DNA of 64,000 nt from Prochilodus magdalenae. Lineage: Eukaryota; Chordata; Actinopteri; Characiformes; Prochilodontidae. The stretch covers positions 186,001-250,000 of the forward strand of contig JAMWET010000608.1 of the NCBI GenBank assembly GCA_024036415.1, read 5' to 3'. Shown here piece by piece: positions 44,896-57,560 of the stretch (positions are counted from its first letter, which is position 1; each line of letters begins with the position of its first letter). The position numbers and the translations under genes are program-made. The notes below the pieces were generated by a model. The model was given only the letters and a program-made list of their open reading frames with translations, was not told where the DNA came from and did not search any database.

Positions 44896-47583
44896 GTAGG
44901 CCAGTATACAGACTTTTAAATGTGTCAGTAGCTTTTAGCACATGGTTTCCCTGTAATTAATATAAATGGATATGACTTGGTATTGAGAGCAGGTGAACTG
45001 ATCTTTTTTTTGTTTGTGTTTTATCTATATATAGGCTACCAATCCAAAATTTAGACACACCCAATTAAATGGATGTTTGGTTATCTTAAAGACTCTACAG
45101 GCTCATGCTTAACAGCTCCAACTGATGAGATGTCTGAGACAATACGTATCCTGATAGACCACATATACTACTGATGTACCGCAGTGTTACAGTTTTACAT
45201 TTCTCTGTCTCCAACTCAAATTTATATGTAGCTGTGTAAAAACGTTTAACTCTCTCTCTCTCTCTCTTTTTTTTGCCCAGTTTAGTGAATATTCATGATG
45301 GACAGACCAATAGAACTGACCCAAAACAGCTTAGACATCTAGTTATATAGCTATATCAACCTCTGCTGCTGTTTTATCCTACTGCAGTGTTCAATTTTAA
45401 AGGTTTGTAAGGTGGACTGCATCATTCCATGAGTGCTATTGTATATAGTTTATTAAATGGTAGTTTATTGTATATTAAACTTTAATCTGGTACTGTATGT
45501 AAACAGAATATAAACAGTAGACTGTGGCACACCTGTCTGTTTTAGCTGATACTTCCTAAATAAGCAAAAGGAGAAAAAGCTAGATGGAGTGATGTAGAGT
45601 GAAATTATGACTTTGCCATTTAGGGCATATGATCATAGTCCCATTTGAGCAGAACCCACCAGCCTTTAAACTTTGTTCCTTAAAGCCTAGAGGGAAACTA
45701 GCTGCTTTATTGCGCTTAGTTCTCTTATCTGATTTGGTAGCTTGATAGGTCTGATGTGTGACCACAACAATAAACCAGAGGAAAGCCATCTTTATCTTAT
45801 GACCACAGCACTAGAGATAAACTGCCATGTAAAATATGCTATGAAGGCAGAATAAAGTGGGGGGAATATGATATTTTTAGAGCTTAATAATGTTCACATA
45901 TGAAGGTTCCACCGAATAATGCATATAATACAAGCATATTTACATCATTATGTTTCATTTGCCAAACAAAAATAAACAATAACATTCATTCGCATTGATT
46001 AATTGTGCTCAGATGTCCACGGTTTGGTGTAAACTGTCAGCATGTGTGGTGCGGTTCAGCCTAAGGCACTTTACACTGGCGGTGCTCACAAGCATTTGTG
46101 TATTTGTATTTGTGAAGTGCTTCGTTATTTGGGTTGATACTCAGAACTGAGCCGTTATCAGAGACGTGACGTATATCTCACGTTTTCAGCAGCATGTGTG
46201 AGCCTGATAAACACACGCTCTGCCCCGCCCAGCGCAAGGGCCTCTCTATGGTCCTCTTCAGGGTAATTAGGAGAAAGTTCTGGAATTAGCTAGAAGTGAA
46301 GCACGTCTTTCAGGGCTCCTCTCCACATGCATTGCTGGCTTTGTTTGTAGTGGAGTTTGGGTTTTGGTGGATTTGGCGTAGCAGAAGAGGTGTAAACTTC
46401 AAGTAGAAGTGCTTCCTGTGAAATTATGACTCAAATACACTGAAAACAATTATTTGATCTTAACAGTGATTAACCTAATTAACTTAAAATGTTAAATTCA
46501 TAAAAACATTTAGTTTTAAGGTTTTAAAGTTTCATCAGTTTTTTTACAGTGTAGTAAATATTTTTTCTAATTTTTTTTAATGTATTTATAATATATATTA
46601 TGTATTTAAACTTTTTAAAACATTTTTAAACACAGCTTAAGTATTAGTACCAGGCTGTGTTTCAAAGCAAACTGCAAAGGAACATTTTCGAACATTTATC
46701 AGGAGAAGATTGTCAGGTTCTACACTATAAAAAAACACTATTTATTACTTTAACTTAAAAAAAGTAAGTAACCTGTTTACTCTAAAACATAAATGTTTAC
46801 AGAAGTCTAAATAAAACGTTAACAGAGTGTAAAAATTATGTTATGTGTATTTTTCTCTTTCTGCCCTGCTGACAAATAACCAGAACCGTTATGATTAAAA
46901 ACCTGGGGGGTTGCTTTCTATTGGGATTTGCCTTCATGGTTATGATTAAAGACCTTTAGGTCCCTTTAGGAAACCGTCCAGCGCATCTGGTGTTAGTCCC
47001 AGGTCACCTATTAAACCATTAAAAACCTTTACACTGTGATACCTTTAATAAAACACAGAATACCATTACACTGCCGGAAACAACAGCACAGGCCAGCCGG
47101 CATTCTGTGTGGTTTAAGCTAGTCTATGCTGGTTTAAACTGGTCTATGCTGGTCTAGTCTATAACTTCTATAGTATAAGTATAAAATAATGTGGATTTTA
47201 TACCTAAAAATGTAGCCTAGGAACTGAGAAATGTTTATTAAATGTTTATAAAACTGGAAGTGAAAAAAAGCTGTTCCACAAATATAGCAGTAAAAGTATC
47301 TTTTGAAAACCCTCAGGAACGTACGATCATAATTATACCTGAAGGTCTGCAACAGAGCTGGAGAATTTCTGATATTTTGAAGTCACTAAGTTACATCACA
47401 TCTGGGGTCTCCCCGCCCACTTCAGACCCATTGTTCATTTATTCATATGAGAGAAATCCTTCACTAATTTCATTTATAGTGAGACCTTATAATAAAGATC
47501 GTTTTTTATTTTTATTTTTAGTGGACTTGTTTCCGTTGTTTTCATATCATCAGAATTCTCATTGTTCTTCTTTCTTGGTCCAG
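44896..47583 (+). other. alas2 intron 1
   Basis: The donor GTAGG at 44896 follows exon 1, and the acceptor TCCAG ends at 47583. This 2.7-kb intron holds a cluster of GATA motifs at 45725-45820 (separate entry), scattered further GATA motifs (45021, 45152, 46155, 46205), and a dispersed repeat at about 45284-45480. No coding exon is seen. Confidence 0.75.
45725..45820. promoter_or_regulatory. alas2: Candidate GATA-bound enhancer in alas2 intron 1
   Basis: Four WGATAR motifs lie within 96 bases: TTATCT 45725-45730, TGATAG 45743-45748, TTATCT 45792-45797 and AGATAA 45815-45820. Two ACCACA (RUNX-type) motifs lie between them, at 45761-45766 and 45802-45807. Mammalian ALAS2 is known to have a GATA1-dependent enhancer in intron 1, so the position fits. 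Function is inferred from motif density only; the region is AT-rich, which raises chance matches. Confidence 0.5.
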
Positions 47584-47594
47584 CTGGAATAGTC

Positions 47595-50500
47595 ATGTCT
47601 GCCTTTCTACATCACTGCCCATTCCTGAAGTCCGCTCCAGGACCAGCCCTGAGGAATGTGGGGGGCTTTGTGGGCCTTGCTGACCGATGCCCTATAATTG
47701 CACGTCAGATTACAGTGAGAGCCTCCCAGACCCAGGATGAAAAAGGTAAACTGTGGTAATTCAAAGACGTTGATCAGCCAAACTCATATAACATATAACA
47801 TGTGATAGGTATGGTTCATAAGTATGTACTCCCTCACTGGAGTCTGTAGACAGTGTTACTGCAGACGAGGCTGTTTTTTAATGACATCATTTCATAGCAT
47901 AAAGAGTTGCTATAGAAAATTATGGCATACCTGTTTTTAATTTGGAGAACTCTTATAGAACTCAACAGACCTATTGTCTAATCTGATTGGCTTTTTCATG
48001 CTGTGGTCTTCCTTAAGATGTAAAGGAGTTCTTCATTTGTACAGTTAAAGCTTTGATGTATTTGACTCATATCTAAAGTATGCCTTTTCTTTTTAGGTCT
48101 GCTGCCACACAAGGAGGTAAAGCGCTCCTTGGCGGTCTCCGCTGCTCAGGTGGCTGTGTCCCTGACCAAGTCCTGTCCCTTTGTGTCCTCTAAGATCGGA
48201 CTAGTTAAAGCCAGCCCGCAGGTTCAGGAGGATGTTCAGCCAGAGCTGACAGGCGTCCAGGAGGAGGAAGTTGCATCAGGTACAGTACTGTTGCTCCTAC
48301 TACGGCTGCTGTTTTCACACTGACGTACACGAAAACATTAACGTCCAACAGTAACGTGATCTGATCTAAGAGTGTAATAATAATTACAGTAAGAGTAATA
48401 ATAATAAGCCTCACTAATATTTACAGGAAGATTTAGAAAGGGCTGTCATGTACAGAACTGGAGCAAAGAGGTTCAGCCCTTTATTTCAGAGACTGTAAGA
48501 TTGTATCTGTATCTGGGGTGCTGCACATACTGAGAAGCAGCTCTGTGCAATAAGATAAATAGGAGTTGACGGAAAGATTGGGGATGTTACGTAATAAGTA
48601 TTCAGACTGCATATCACCGCTGTCCAAATAAAACATGTATCTCCAAAATGGCAGCTTTACAGGAGAAGGCAAAAACTTAATTTAATTCTAATGTAAGTCA
48701 ATGGAACCCGTGATTTTGGGCCATTTCTGTCAGTCCATTCATCATGAAATTTCAGACATGTCAACAAAAATTGAGATACGTGTTTTTCTTTGGACAGTGA
48801 CGATATATTTGCAGGGATTGTGTTATGACCTGTTCTTAAGGCAGAACTAACTAATTTGTAATGTATCATTTATAGGGTGCTTTCTCTTAATAGTTGTTCA
48901 TAGATGTGCAAAGGTGGGGCCTTATTTTAGCCACACCCCCTGCATTTAAGAGCATAAAGTGAGACTGCAGCCCTCCTGTAAACCTCCTGATATGAGCAAT
49001 TAAATTCCACTGTTTTGTCTCAAAGTCTGGAAAACAGTGTGTGACATCAAGAATTACACAATAGAAGCCCAGTGTTTGGTATTTAAGTCAACTTTATTAT
49101 TATGTTTTAATGGAAGCCATTCAGATTTAGTGTGTGTCCAACTGCTTAAAGCTGTGACTGCTAGTCATGTACTGGCCAGCTTGTTTTTTATTGTCACATA
49201 TTATATCCTGATCGTTTTGTTAGTGACAAAATGGAATGTTCAAATTTTTGTTTTAATAGAATATAGCTAAGGTATAGGAATACTTTAGTACTTTTAGTTA
49301 AAAGACTGAATACTTCCATAATCATAAACATTTCTATTGGCTCACTATCAAATTTGACACAATGCAAATAAGTTAATACATTTAAAAGGTATTTTTTAAA
49401 AAATTTAATTAAAAAAAATAATAATAATAATTTTTTAAAAATTTTAAATAAAAAAAATCTAAAAATAATATAATATAGCATAATATAATACTGTAGGATA
49501 TCAGTACTGGCAGGTAGCCTATTTGTTTTTATAAACCAATCAGCATTACAGCGTCATGGTGCCAGACTGCTGCACTAAAATGTCTAATGCACTAATTTTA
49601 TATTAATATTACTGCATTAATGTTACATTCCTTTACTATTAGTTCTGTATATGTCTTATAAATAAGCATGTATCAGCTATTGCATATATTATTTACCATC
49701 ATCGACCCACATTTCCACATTAGTGCATCCCTAATTACTAAACACGTTTCTGTTGCTCTTTTTCCATTTATACAGAAATGATCAGCTCTCTGTTTTCTGG
49801 CCTGCAAGGACTTCGCTTATCCTCACCATCCCACCTTCTCAAGGATAACATGGGTTAGTTCATCATTAAGAGTCATAAACATAAACACATAAAGACGATC
49901 ATTTCCTTATTCACAGTTCTGCTGTTTGTAGTTTGTGTAGATGCTAACTTCCTGTTCCTTCCTCCACAGTTGGACCCAGTTATGACTACGACGACTTCTT
50001 CACCCAAAAGATTGTTGAGAAGAAGAACGACCACACGTACCGCGTTTTTAAGACAGTGAACCGCTATGCAGAAGGGTTCCCTTTTGCTGAGGACTACTCT
50101 GTTGCTGGACGGCCTACCTCCCAGGTGTCTGTCTGGTGCAGCAACGATTACTTGGGCATGAGTCGCCATCCTCGAGTTGTTAAAGCTATACAGTGAGTTC
50201 CGGAAAAAAAATCCTCTTTAGCATGTGATTTATATACAGGATTCCACAGTAAGGTTTTTGATGGACAGAAGAAATAACATGTTTCATATGTTCTCAGCAA
50301 ATGTATAGGTAAATCACAATGCAAATATGGACATAACCTGATCTGTTTCTCAGGGACGCTTTGGAAAAACATGGTGCTGGAGCTGGTGGCACCAGGAACA
50401 TCTCTGGAACAAGCAATTACCATGTGTCTCTGGAAAAGGAACTGGCGCTTCTTCATCAGAAAGATGCAGCCCTCGTCTTCTCCTCATGCTTCGTGGCCAA

Positions 50501-53500
50501 TGATTCCACCCTTTTCACCCTGGCAAAAATGCTTCCAGGTATCATCATCAGATTTCCAGTTTCTTCTTAATTGCGCTAGATTAAATAGCTGTCTTGTTGT
50601 TTTCTCATCTTATTTAATGCCATTGGTGCAGCTTCAGAAGGGGTTTGGGTGTTTTTGTCCCTTCAGCTTTTTTAAAACTGCATGAAATAATGTTTGCTAT
50701 GTAGCAGAACAGTTCTCATAAAAGTACACAGCTTTTTTCCATTAAACCTCCAACACCAGTCATTACAGTTTTCATGCTTGCCTACCTGCTCAATGAGTAC
50801 TCTTCTATTTTAGGCTGCGAGATTTATTCAGATATGGGGAACCATGCCTCCATGATCCAGGGCATCAGGAACAGCGGAGCCAAGCGCTTCATCTTCCGTC
50901 ACAACGATCCTAGACACCTGGAGGAGCTGCTCAGTCGCTCTGACCCACGTACCCCAAAGATTGTGGCCTTCGAGACAGTGCACTCTATGGATGGTGAGTG
51001 AATTGTTCATACAGCAGAGGTTTTTTGATAACCCAAGAACACTTTGGGACGTTCTGTGGAAACAGTTTGTAAGTCACAGTTCATGCCTCGGTTAAATTGG
51101 GAAATAATGGCTGAGCTTGCTGTCCAAAGAAAAACAAGCATTTAAGGCCAGAAACACTTTTAATGTAAATAAACAACCAATAAAAAAATATATTGATGCA
51201 TTTCTATTGGTCCATACATCATGAAATTTGTAAACAATGTGAGGAACAGCTCTTAAGCCCCATTGATGTAAACACTGTATTGGGTTTCATAGGACAGGAG
51301 ACAGCGGTACAGCTATCAGAGCAAAACCTTATATAGCTGCTTGTAGAAAATGTATGTATATTAATTTATGTCAGTGCAATATTACTTTTTAGCAACTCTT
51401 TAGGGCCATTTGTTCTTTTTGTTCATACATAATACGTTTTAATTCAGCTAAAATTTTACATTCAAAAAGTGAAAATGATGAAAATTGAGAATGAGATTTT
51501 GCAATAATATGCAACTATAGCTAAAACTAAATTGCTAAACTGCTTAGTCACTGTACAACAGAAGCTTAATAAAAATTCCATTTGCACAAATTTCTTCTGC
51601 CCGCTAATACAGTTGGTCCAACAGGACAGCTGGTGCAGTGCTAGCTGAAGCAAGCATGTATCGGAACCGCATATGTAACCAATTAGCATTCATGTAAATA
51701 CCTGTATCATTACGCACTTCGCTTAAAATCTACTGAGGTTATTAAGCAACCTCAAATAAACTTGCATATCGTCGCTGTCCAAAGAAAAACAGGTATCTCC
51801 AAAATGGCAACTTTACAACAGCCCAAAAACCTCATTTAATTTGAATGGAAGTCAATGGAACCAGACGTCTTACCAAGCTGGTTTGGGCCATTTCTGTTGG
51901 TCCATTCTTCATGAAATTTCAACACAGTGTGTATATAGCAGCTCATGTGACCAAATGAGGCATAAAAGTAAAAATCAACAAAAATGGAGATACATGTTTT
52001 TCTTTGGACAGGGACGATATGTTGTTTCTGACACTGTATTACAAACTGATATGTGTAAAATGGACCAAACACTGTTCAAAATTAATAAAGACAAACACTA
52101 TGCTTTTTAACGATTAAACTACTTTGCCTATGCAGTGTCCATTTTGCTTATCAGGGGAGTATAAACTTCCATTAGCTCCATTTCATTTGTAGCTCAATTG
52201 CAAACCTAATAATGCATACCTCAGGCACCAAACAAGTCCTGACTGATCTGCTACATTTGGAGCATTGTGGAAACTGTTCTACCATTTTTAACTCACCTGA
52301 TGATCTTCTCAGGAGCTATCTGCCCCCTGGAGGAGCTGTGTGATGTAGCACACAAGTACGGAGCTCTGACCTTCGTGGATGAGGTTCATGCAGTTGGCCT
52401 GTATGGTGCACATGGTGCAGGAGTTGGGGAGAGAGACGGCATCATGCACAAGATTGACATTGTCTCTGGCACTTTGGGTAAGAAAGACCTCTTAGGTACT
52501 GTGTTTACATAAACGCAAAGTAAAGTTTGTGGTCTAAGAGCACATCTTAAACCTCTACATGCAGGTAAGGCATTTGGCTGTGTTGGAGGCTACATAGCCA
52601 GCACGGCTGCGCTGGTGGACACAGTGCGCTCCTTTGCAGCAGGCTTCATTTTCACCACCTCATTGCCTCCTATGGTGCTGGCTGGAGCTGTAGAGTCTGT
52701 GAGGGTTCTGAGGAGTCCAGAGGGTCAGGCCTTGCGCCGGGCACACCAGAGGAATGTCAAACACATGAGGCAGCTTCTGCTGGATGCCGGTCTGCCTGTC
52801 ATCAACTGCCCCAGCCACATCATCCCCATACGGGTTAGTGCCCATGTTTCACAATGACTCTGAGTGTAGAGCAATGTTGCCCAAAGTGTGGCCTCCAAGA
52901 CCAAAAGGCCACCATTGCTATAGAACATTAATTACCATTATATCAAACCCTAAGGGACCAGTATGTGGGTTTACACCTCAGTACTTGTACATAACCAACA
53001 GGATACCAGAGATTAGTTAGATCTTTAGTAGTTACTTTTCCAGTTTGTTACTTTTTAGGAAAAGAAAAAAACATTCTGTACTTTGAATGGATGCTAATGA
53101 AAGAAGATCCAATTCTGTATAGTTTTTGACCATTTCAAGATGCAACTGTTCTGGAAATAAAGCAGCCGAAAGGGCAGCTGGTGTTTTAAATCATCCAACA
53201 TAAATGCAAAATAATAAAAATGGAGATACAAGGGTTTGTTTCAGCAGTGACAATGTACTGTATTACTATAAGTATATAATTATACTATAATGAAATTAAA
53301 CCAGTGCTCAGAAACAAATCTCTCCAAGATCTTTATGATCCAAGCTACCCAATGTGCTCTGATTCATACTTCCTGTTAATAATAATATCTTAGGTGGGAA
53401 ATGCAGCGAAAAATTCCAAGGTGTGTGACATCCTGTTGGAGAGACACAACATCTACGTTCAGGCCATAAACTATCCGACTGTTCCACGCGGAGAAGAGCT

Positions 53501-53958
53501 ACTGCGGTTGGCTCCCTCTCCTTTCCATGAGCCCATCATGATGGACTACTTCGTGGGTGAGTGTGCTAGTTTGGCCTTAGATCATCTTCTGATTGTATTA
53601 ACGCTATTTTTGTTTATTGTAATATTGGAGTTTTGAGCAAATATGCACATATTGATATATTTATATATACACACCCAATTGAAAGCCTTCACTGCTGGTA
53701 GTAATCAGACCGCACTAGGCTTTGGTTTGAATTTGATTATGGCTTCTCTGGTTTTGTTATTGATGTGATTTGTGTATTGCATGTTGTGCAGAGAAACTGG
53801 TGGATGTCTGGCAGGAAGTTGGGCTGCCACTGAACGGACCTGCAACGGCCTCCTGTACCTTCTGTGACCGCCCTCTCTACTTTGACCTCATGAGCGAGTG
53901 GGAGAAGAGTTATTTTGGAAACATGGAGCCAAGATACATTACAGTTGCTGCACAATAA
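47595..53958 (+). CDS. alas2: 5-aminolevulinate synthase, erythroid, mitochondrial
   Basis: Pyridoxal-phosphate enzyme that condenses glycine with succinyl-CoA to 5-aminolevulinate, the first and rate-limiting step of haem synthesis, in the mitochondrial matrix. Coding exons: 47595-47745 (exon starts 47584), 48097-48279, 49776-49853, 49970-50192, 50354-50538, 50814-50993, 52313-52477, 52565-52833, 53394-53556, 53792-53958. They join to 587 codons, the same as human ALAS2. The presequence has three Cys-Pro haem regulatory motifs (residues 8-9, 32-33, 77-78). The core shows [14 protein letters not shown] (glycine-rich loop), [11 protein letters not shown], and SGTLGKAFG with the cofactor lysine near residue 390. 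The C terminus [17 protein letters not shown] and the 5' IRE mark ALAS2 rather than ALAS1. Confidence 0.96.
48611..48806 (+). mobile_element. Palindromic MITE, copy 1
   Basis: The left end is ATATCACCGCTGTCCAAATA and the right end TTTCTTTGGACAGTGACGAT, an inverted pair. The interior has CTCCAAAATGGCAGCTTTAC and GTCCATTCATCATGAAATTT. About 196 bases, in alas2 intron 3, no coding capacity. Confidence 0.8.
48807..49775 (+). other. Rest of alas2 intron 3
   Basis: AT-rich; 49380-49480 is almost pure A/T. No recognised element. Confidence 0.65.
51117..51250 (+). mobile_element. Palindromic MITE, degenerate copy 5
   Basis: Starts GCTGTCCAAAGAAAAACAAG and includes TTTCTATTGGTCCATACATC and ATGAAATTTG, matching the interior of copies 1 and 2. 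The right arm is lost. It lies in alas2 intron 7. Confidence 0.6.
51765..52020 (+). mobile_element. Palindromic MITE, copy 2 (best preserved)
   Basis: Left end CATATCGTCGCTGTCCAAAG, right end TTCTTTGGACAGGGACGATA. The inverted ends continue for over 30 bases, through ACAGGTATCTCC / GGAGATACATGT. The interior of about 190 bases has no coding capacity. It is in alas2 intron 7, about 300 bases before exon 8. Confidence 0.85.
52834..53393 (+). other. alas2 intron 9
   Basis: 560 bases. A decayed right arm of the palindromic MITE (AAAATGGAGATACAAGGGTT, near 53215-53265) is present. Nothing else is recognised. Confidence 0.55.
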
Positions 53959-54136
53959 GCTCAGTGGACGGGGACAGAGATAGAAAAGAACATTAGCATA
54001 CATTCTGCTTACATCACTTCCTTTTGCTCTTTGCTGCAGTTTTATTGTTGCTAGACTGATTGCTGTGGCTTTTTGATGGACTACACTAAAGACTAGTAAT
54101 ACATTGACATTAATATATACAGTATATATAAGCTCA

Positions 54137-54408
54137 CCCGACAAAAAAATGAGTCACCTGTCACCTAAGCGTGTAATACCTCCACAAGCACAAATAACAG
54201 CTGTGATTTGATTTGGCATGTACCGGACACGTTTCTGGATGCAAGCCAGATCAATGTTCAGATAGACCACCACTTGTCAATCTATGAATCCCGTAACTCA
54301 CATCCTGCAGGTATTTATAACTATATCGTCCTCTTGCAACGTGATCTGCAGGAGCCTGAAGTTACTACCACATTAAACACGGCAAGGTGGCTACATTTTT
54401 GTCCAAGG
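54137..54408 (-). mobile_element. Deleted Tc1-like element (family 2, short copy)
   Basis: The left part CGACAAAAAAATGAGTCACC, TACCTCCACAAGCACAAATA, ACAGCTGTGATTTGATTTGG and the right end GGCTACATTTTTGTCC match the element at 23384-24117. Most of the interior is missing. Confidence 0.65.
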
Positions 54409-54434
54409 AGCTTATATACATACATACAGACAGG

Positions 54435-54465
<31 letters not shown>

Positions 54466-54470
54466 TTGTG
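54435..54470. repeat. (CA)n/(TA)n microsatellite
   Basis: About ten CA dinucleotides run into TA and then GTGT, making a short self-complementary stretch. Confidence 0.85.
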
Positions 54471-55330
54471 TGTATATATACATACATGTAAGTAATTCTG
54501 TGTCCCCTCTGCACATTAAAAACCTGCACATGGGCACTTTTGGAATGTATTTATTGAATTATCATTTATGGTCAGTTCTACAGACACAAATCACCTGTAT
54601 AAAGCCTGGTATTAAACATGTCAAAAAAAGGTCCTTTGCTTTATAATAGTCATTACATATGATTTTAATATATCATCACTTTCATTTTACCCATTACTGT
54701 ATTTATGCATTAATGTGTAGAATAATCTTAAGGCCAAATTGTACCACAAATAAAATAAGACAGCACTCTTCAGTCATCTCTTGCTCTCTTTTCCTCCTGT
54801 CCCCTATTAAACAGAAGACTGACAGGGTAGTTCCAGGCTCCCTGGAACATACTGTAGCATGACTGCTTTATTATGCACAGACCTTAAAGTTACTTATGGC
54901 ATACATCTCCCCAAACTGTCATCATAAGTATTCATGATTAATGCTGGCTTTGACAATTCAGCACTTTTGACAGTAGCAACCAAATTACTCAAATAGTGTA
55001 TAACAGTGTAGTGAAAAACGCACGCAGTGCCATTTGTATATATCTAAGCAGGCAGATTTATCAGCATTAAGAAGCCAGTAAGCATGCTTGTTTTAAGCGA
55101 CTGGAAGTTCATATTACATGCTGTTACAAATACAGGTACAAAAATGAATATAAATTACCTGGACCAAGACAGCTAGATATGATACTGTGAGTGGAACTTC
55201 TGAGTTCATATGACACTTAAGTAAACGTAAAAAGATGCTGTACTAAAGTAATACAGTTTATAAGAAATGATTTTGTATTTTAATTAATATAACCTCAAGG
55301 AATTAGTTTCAAAGTCAGAGGAAGTCAAAG

Positions 55331-55530
55331 GTTAGTGTAGCTCAGTGAACTACCCACCAAGGAGCTACCACCACATGTGGGAGACTGGCATTCAAATCCT
55401 GACCTGGGAGACTATGCTGTGCTACACCAATAAGAGTCCTTGGGCAAGACTCCTAACAACACATTGACCTACCAGTAATATGATTAACCCTGTAAGTTGC
55501 TCTGGATAAGAGCATCAGCTAAGCACTAGC
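55331..55530 (+). mobile_element. V-SINE-like element
   Basis: The head GTTAGTGTAGCTCAGTGAAC, a degenerate B-box (CATTCAAATCC), TACACCAATAAGAGTCCTTG and the V-domain tail GCTCTGGATAAGAGCATCAG occur in the same order as in the element at 23560-23756. It is more diverged, and no target duplication was confirmed. Confidence 0.75.
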
Positions 55531-57144
55531 TTAGACCAGTGTGAAATGCTTACAGGTCTGTGCCAGTCTTTTTGTTTTTCAGCAGAGTGGATATAAAAAT
55601 ACTTACGACCCATAGAAAGTTTAACTGTGTGGTTAAAAAGGCTTCTTTCTCACTAATGTACAGTATAACCAGATGCTGTTTTTGATATCAGTAAATCAAT
55701 CAATATTTATTTGTACAGCACTTTTTACAACTACTGTTGTCTAAAAGCAGCTTCACAGAAAAGCAGTTCATATAAAGAAAAAAACATCATGACATGCTGC
55801 AAGAAGCCAGCCAACTAGTGTTGAAGACTGTACTGGAGCTCTATCTATTAGGGAAAGGGCTGTTCTTTTGATTGCCAAGATGTAGGCACGCCCCCTGATA
55901 ACGGCGAGACCACGCCCCTCACAACAATGTCATCTAAGGACTTAAGAGGCCAACATTAGTTGTTTTTGTGTTTTTTTAAACCAAAAAGTCATTTATAAAT
56001 AACTGACTCTGTGATTTTCAGAGGTAAAACATTACTTAAACGCAGCAAGTTTATAAAACTGAACTATCTCTGTACGCACTGGCATCTACAATGGCACGTC
56101 TCTGGTGTCCTTCATCATCATGGAAGGAAAACCGAGAGGAGAAACAGAGAGGAGAATAGAAGATATAGTGAACGCTTTCAGGACTGTGACAGCTACATAA
56201 TTGAATTACATCTTAATTATTTCTCTTACTTTAGTGAAAGCTATCTGTAGGATAATAACACATAACGTTAAAAGACTACCTTAATCTCCTTTACATAAAA
56301 ACCGTGGATGAACTGTTCTTGTTTCCTTTAATAGCTTAAATCAGGCAGCAAATTCACGACATTTGCATGGAAACTTCTGAACTAACACAAATGTTTGTAT
56401 TTGTTGTTTGACCATAACTCCGGGAAGAGTCTGGAACCTCACTACCGCCTATTAGACAGGAAAAGGAGAGTTGACTGACGTGCAGACCGACCAATCAGAA
56501 ACTGCTGTTAAGCATGACGTATAGAAGAAAGCGGAGTCGCAACATAAACAGTCCCTCGGGAAACACAGAGGTACCCAATTGCTTGGCTGAACATTCCGGG
56601 GACAACAAAACTTACAGACTCCAGTTAACAGACACTAAAGACTTCACTGTCATTAAAAATCTAATTTCCTTATTTACTATTTTTCGAAAGCTGTAGTCAT
56701 CCGTCAGTCGTGAACTTTTGTAAAAACTAATGTGAATATGGTGTAACACCAGTGACATTATGATCGTTTGGACTAGGAATTTGCTGAAAAACGGACGGCC
56801 GGTTAACCATGCGCCATTCAACCGCCAACGACACAAAGTTGTTATGTATGGAGCACGTATTGACTTGCCTTCTGTTAAATGTTTGAAGCGCCATTGAAAC
56901 CTAATCTAAATTATAAACGAAAGTAAATTAAAAATCAAATAAATCATAAAACAAACAAAGCCCCAAATCCTCTGTGACATGGTTTTCCACTCTGAATGAA
57001 GAATGGACCAAACAAATAAGACTACATCGCCACCTAGTGGATTTGAATGGAAATGCAAACGTGCTCTTTAGCTTGTTAACTGTCTCTCTGTTTAGGCTTG
57101 AAACAACAACAGCAACGATAATAATAATAATAAAACTCTGTCTG

Positions 57145-57310
57145 AGCAGTCATGGGCTGGGGGCAGTCTTAAGTTAGAGGTTAGGGAACCAGCCATGTGA
57201 CCAGAAGGTTTGATACCCTCAACCAACAAGACATGTCTATAGTGCCCTTGAGCAAGGCACCTGGGTCCCAACGGCTCAGTATAGGGCTGCCCAAAAACTT
57301 TTAGTGTTGC
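57145..57310 (+). mobile_element. tRNA-derived SINE
   Basis: Contains GGGGGCAGTCTTAAGTTAGA, GGTTAGGGAACCAGCC, a degenerate B-box GGTTTGATACC and GAGCAAGGCACCTGGGTCCC. It is the forward counterpart of the reversed element at 40490-40724. Confidence 0.65.
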
Positions 57311-57560
57311 TGCCCCAAACCCCTGGTACTCCTTCCCTTCATCCCTTCCCTTTCCTTCGCTCATGTCCCTCTCTTTCCATCTATAAAGCCAAGTTAAAAA
57401 CAGAGAGTGCATTCATTCTCTATAGTAGTTTTCCCTATAAATTGTCCTTGGGTATGTGAAAGGCACCATATCAGTGTAATTATATTACTCTATACACTTT
57501 ATTAAATATTACTCTTGGACAACAAATGAAGATAATTCCAGAGAACCGTTTTCAAATCGT

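Larger units (their letters stand above)
50994..52312 (+). other. alas2 intron 7
   Basis: A 1.3-kb intron carrying two copies of the palindromic MITE (51117-51250 and 51765-52020) and otherwise AT-rich sequence. No exon is seen. Confidence 0.7.
53959..57556. other. alas2 3' UTR and intergenic region before the elastase genes
   Basis: Contains the alas2 3' UTR (no convincing AATAAA soon after the stop), a Tc1-like family 2 copy (54137-54408), a (CA)n run, a V-SINE (55331-55530), a promoter-like patch with CCAAT and CRE-like motifs (about 56480-56530), an (AAT)n run (about 57117-57134) and a SINE (about 57145-57310). No protein gene is recognised. Confidence 0.65.

Noticed and set aside
47595..53958. 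Assignment as alas1 (housekeeping form)
   Set aside because: The 5' IRE, the 587-residue length and the [17 protein letters not shown] ending all fit ALAS2. ALAS1 lacks an IRE and is longer.
56514..56696. A small protein gene starting at 56514
   Set aside because: Sixty codons with no recognisable domain, no good donor site and no conserved neighbours. Nothing beyond a promoter-like context supports it.
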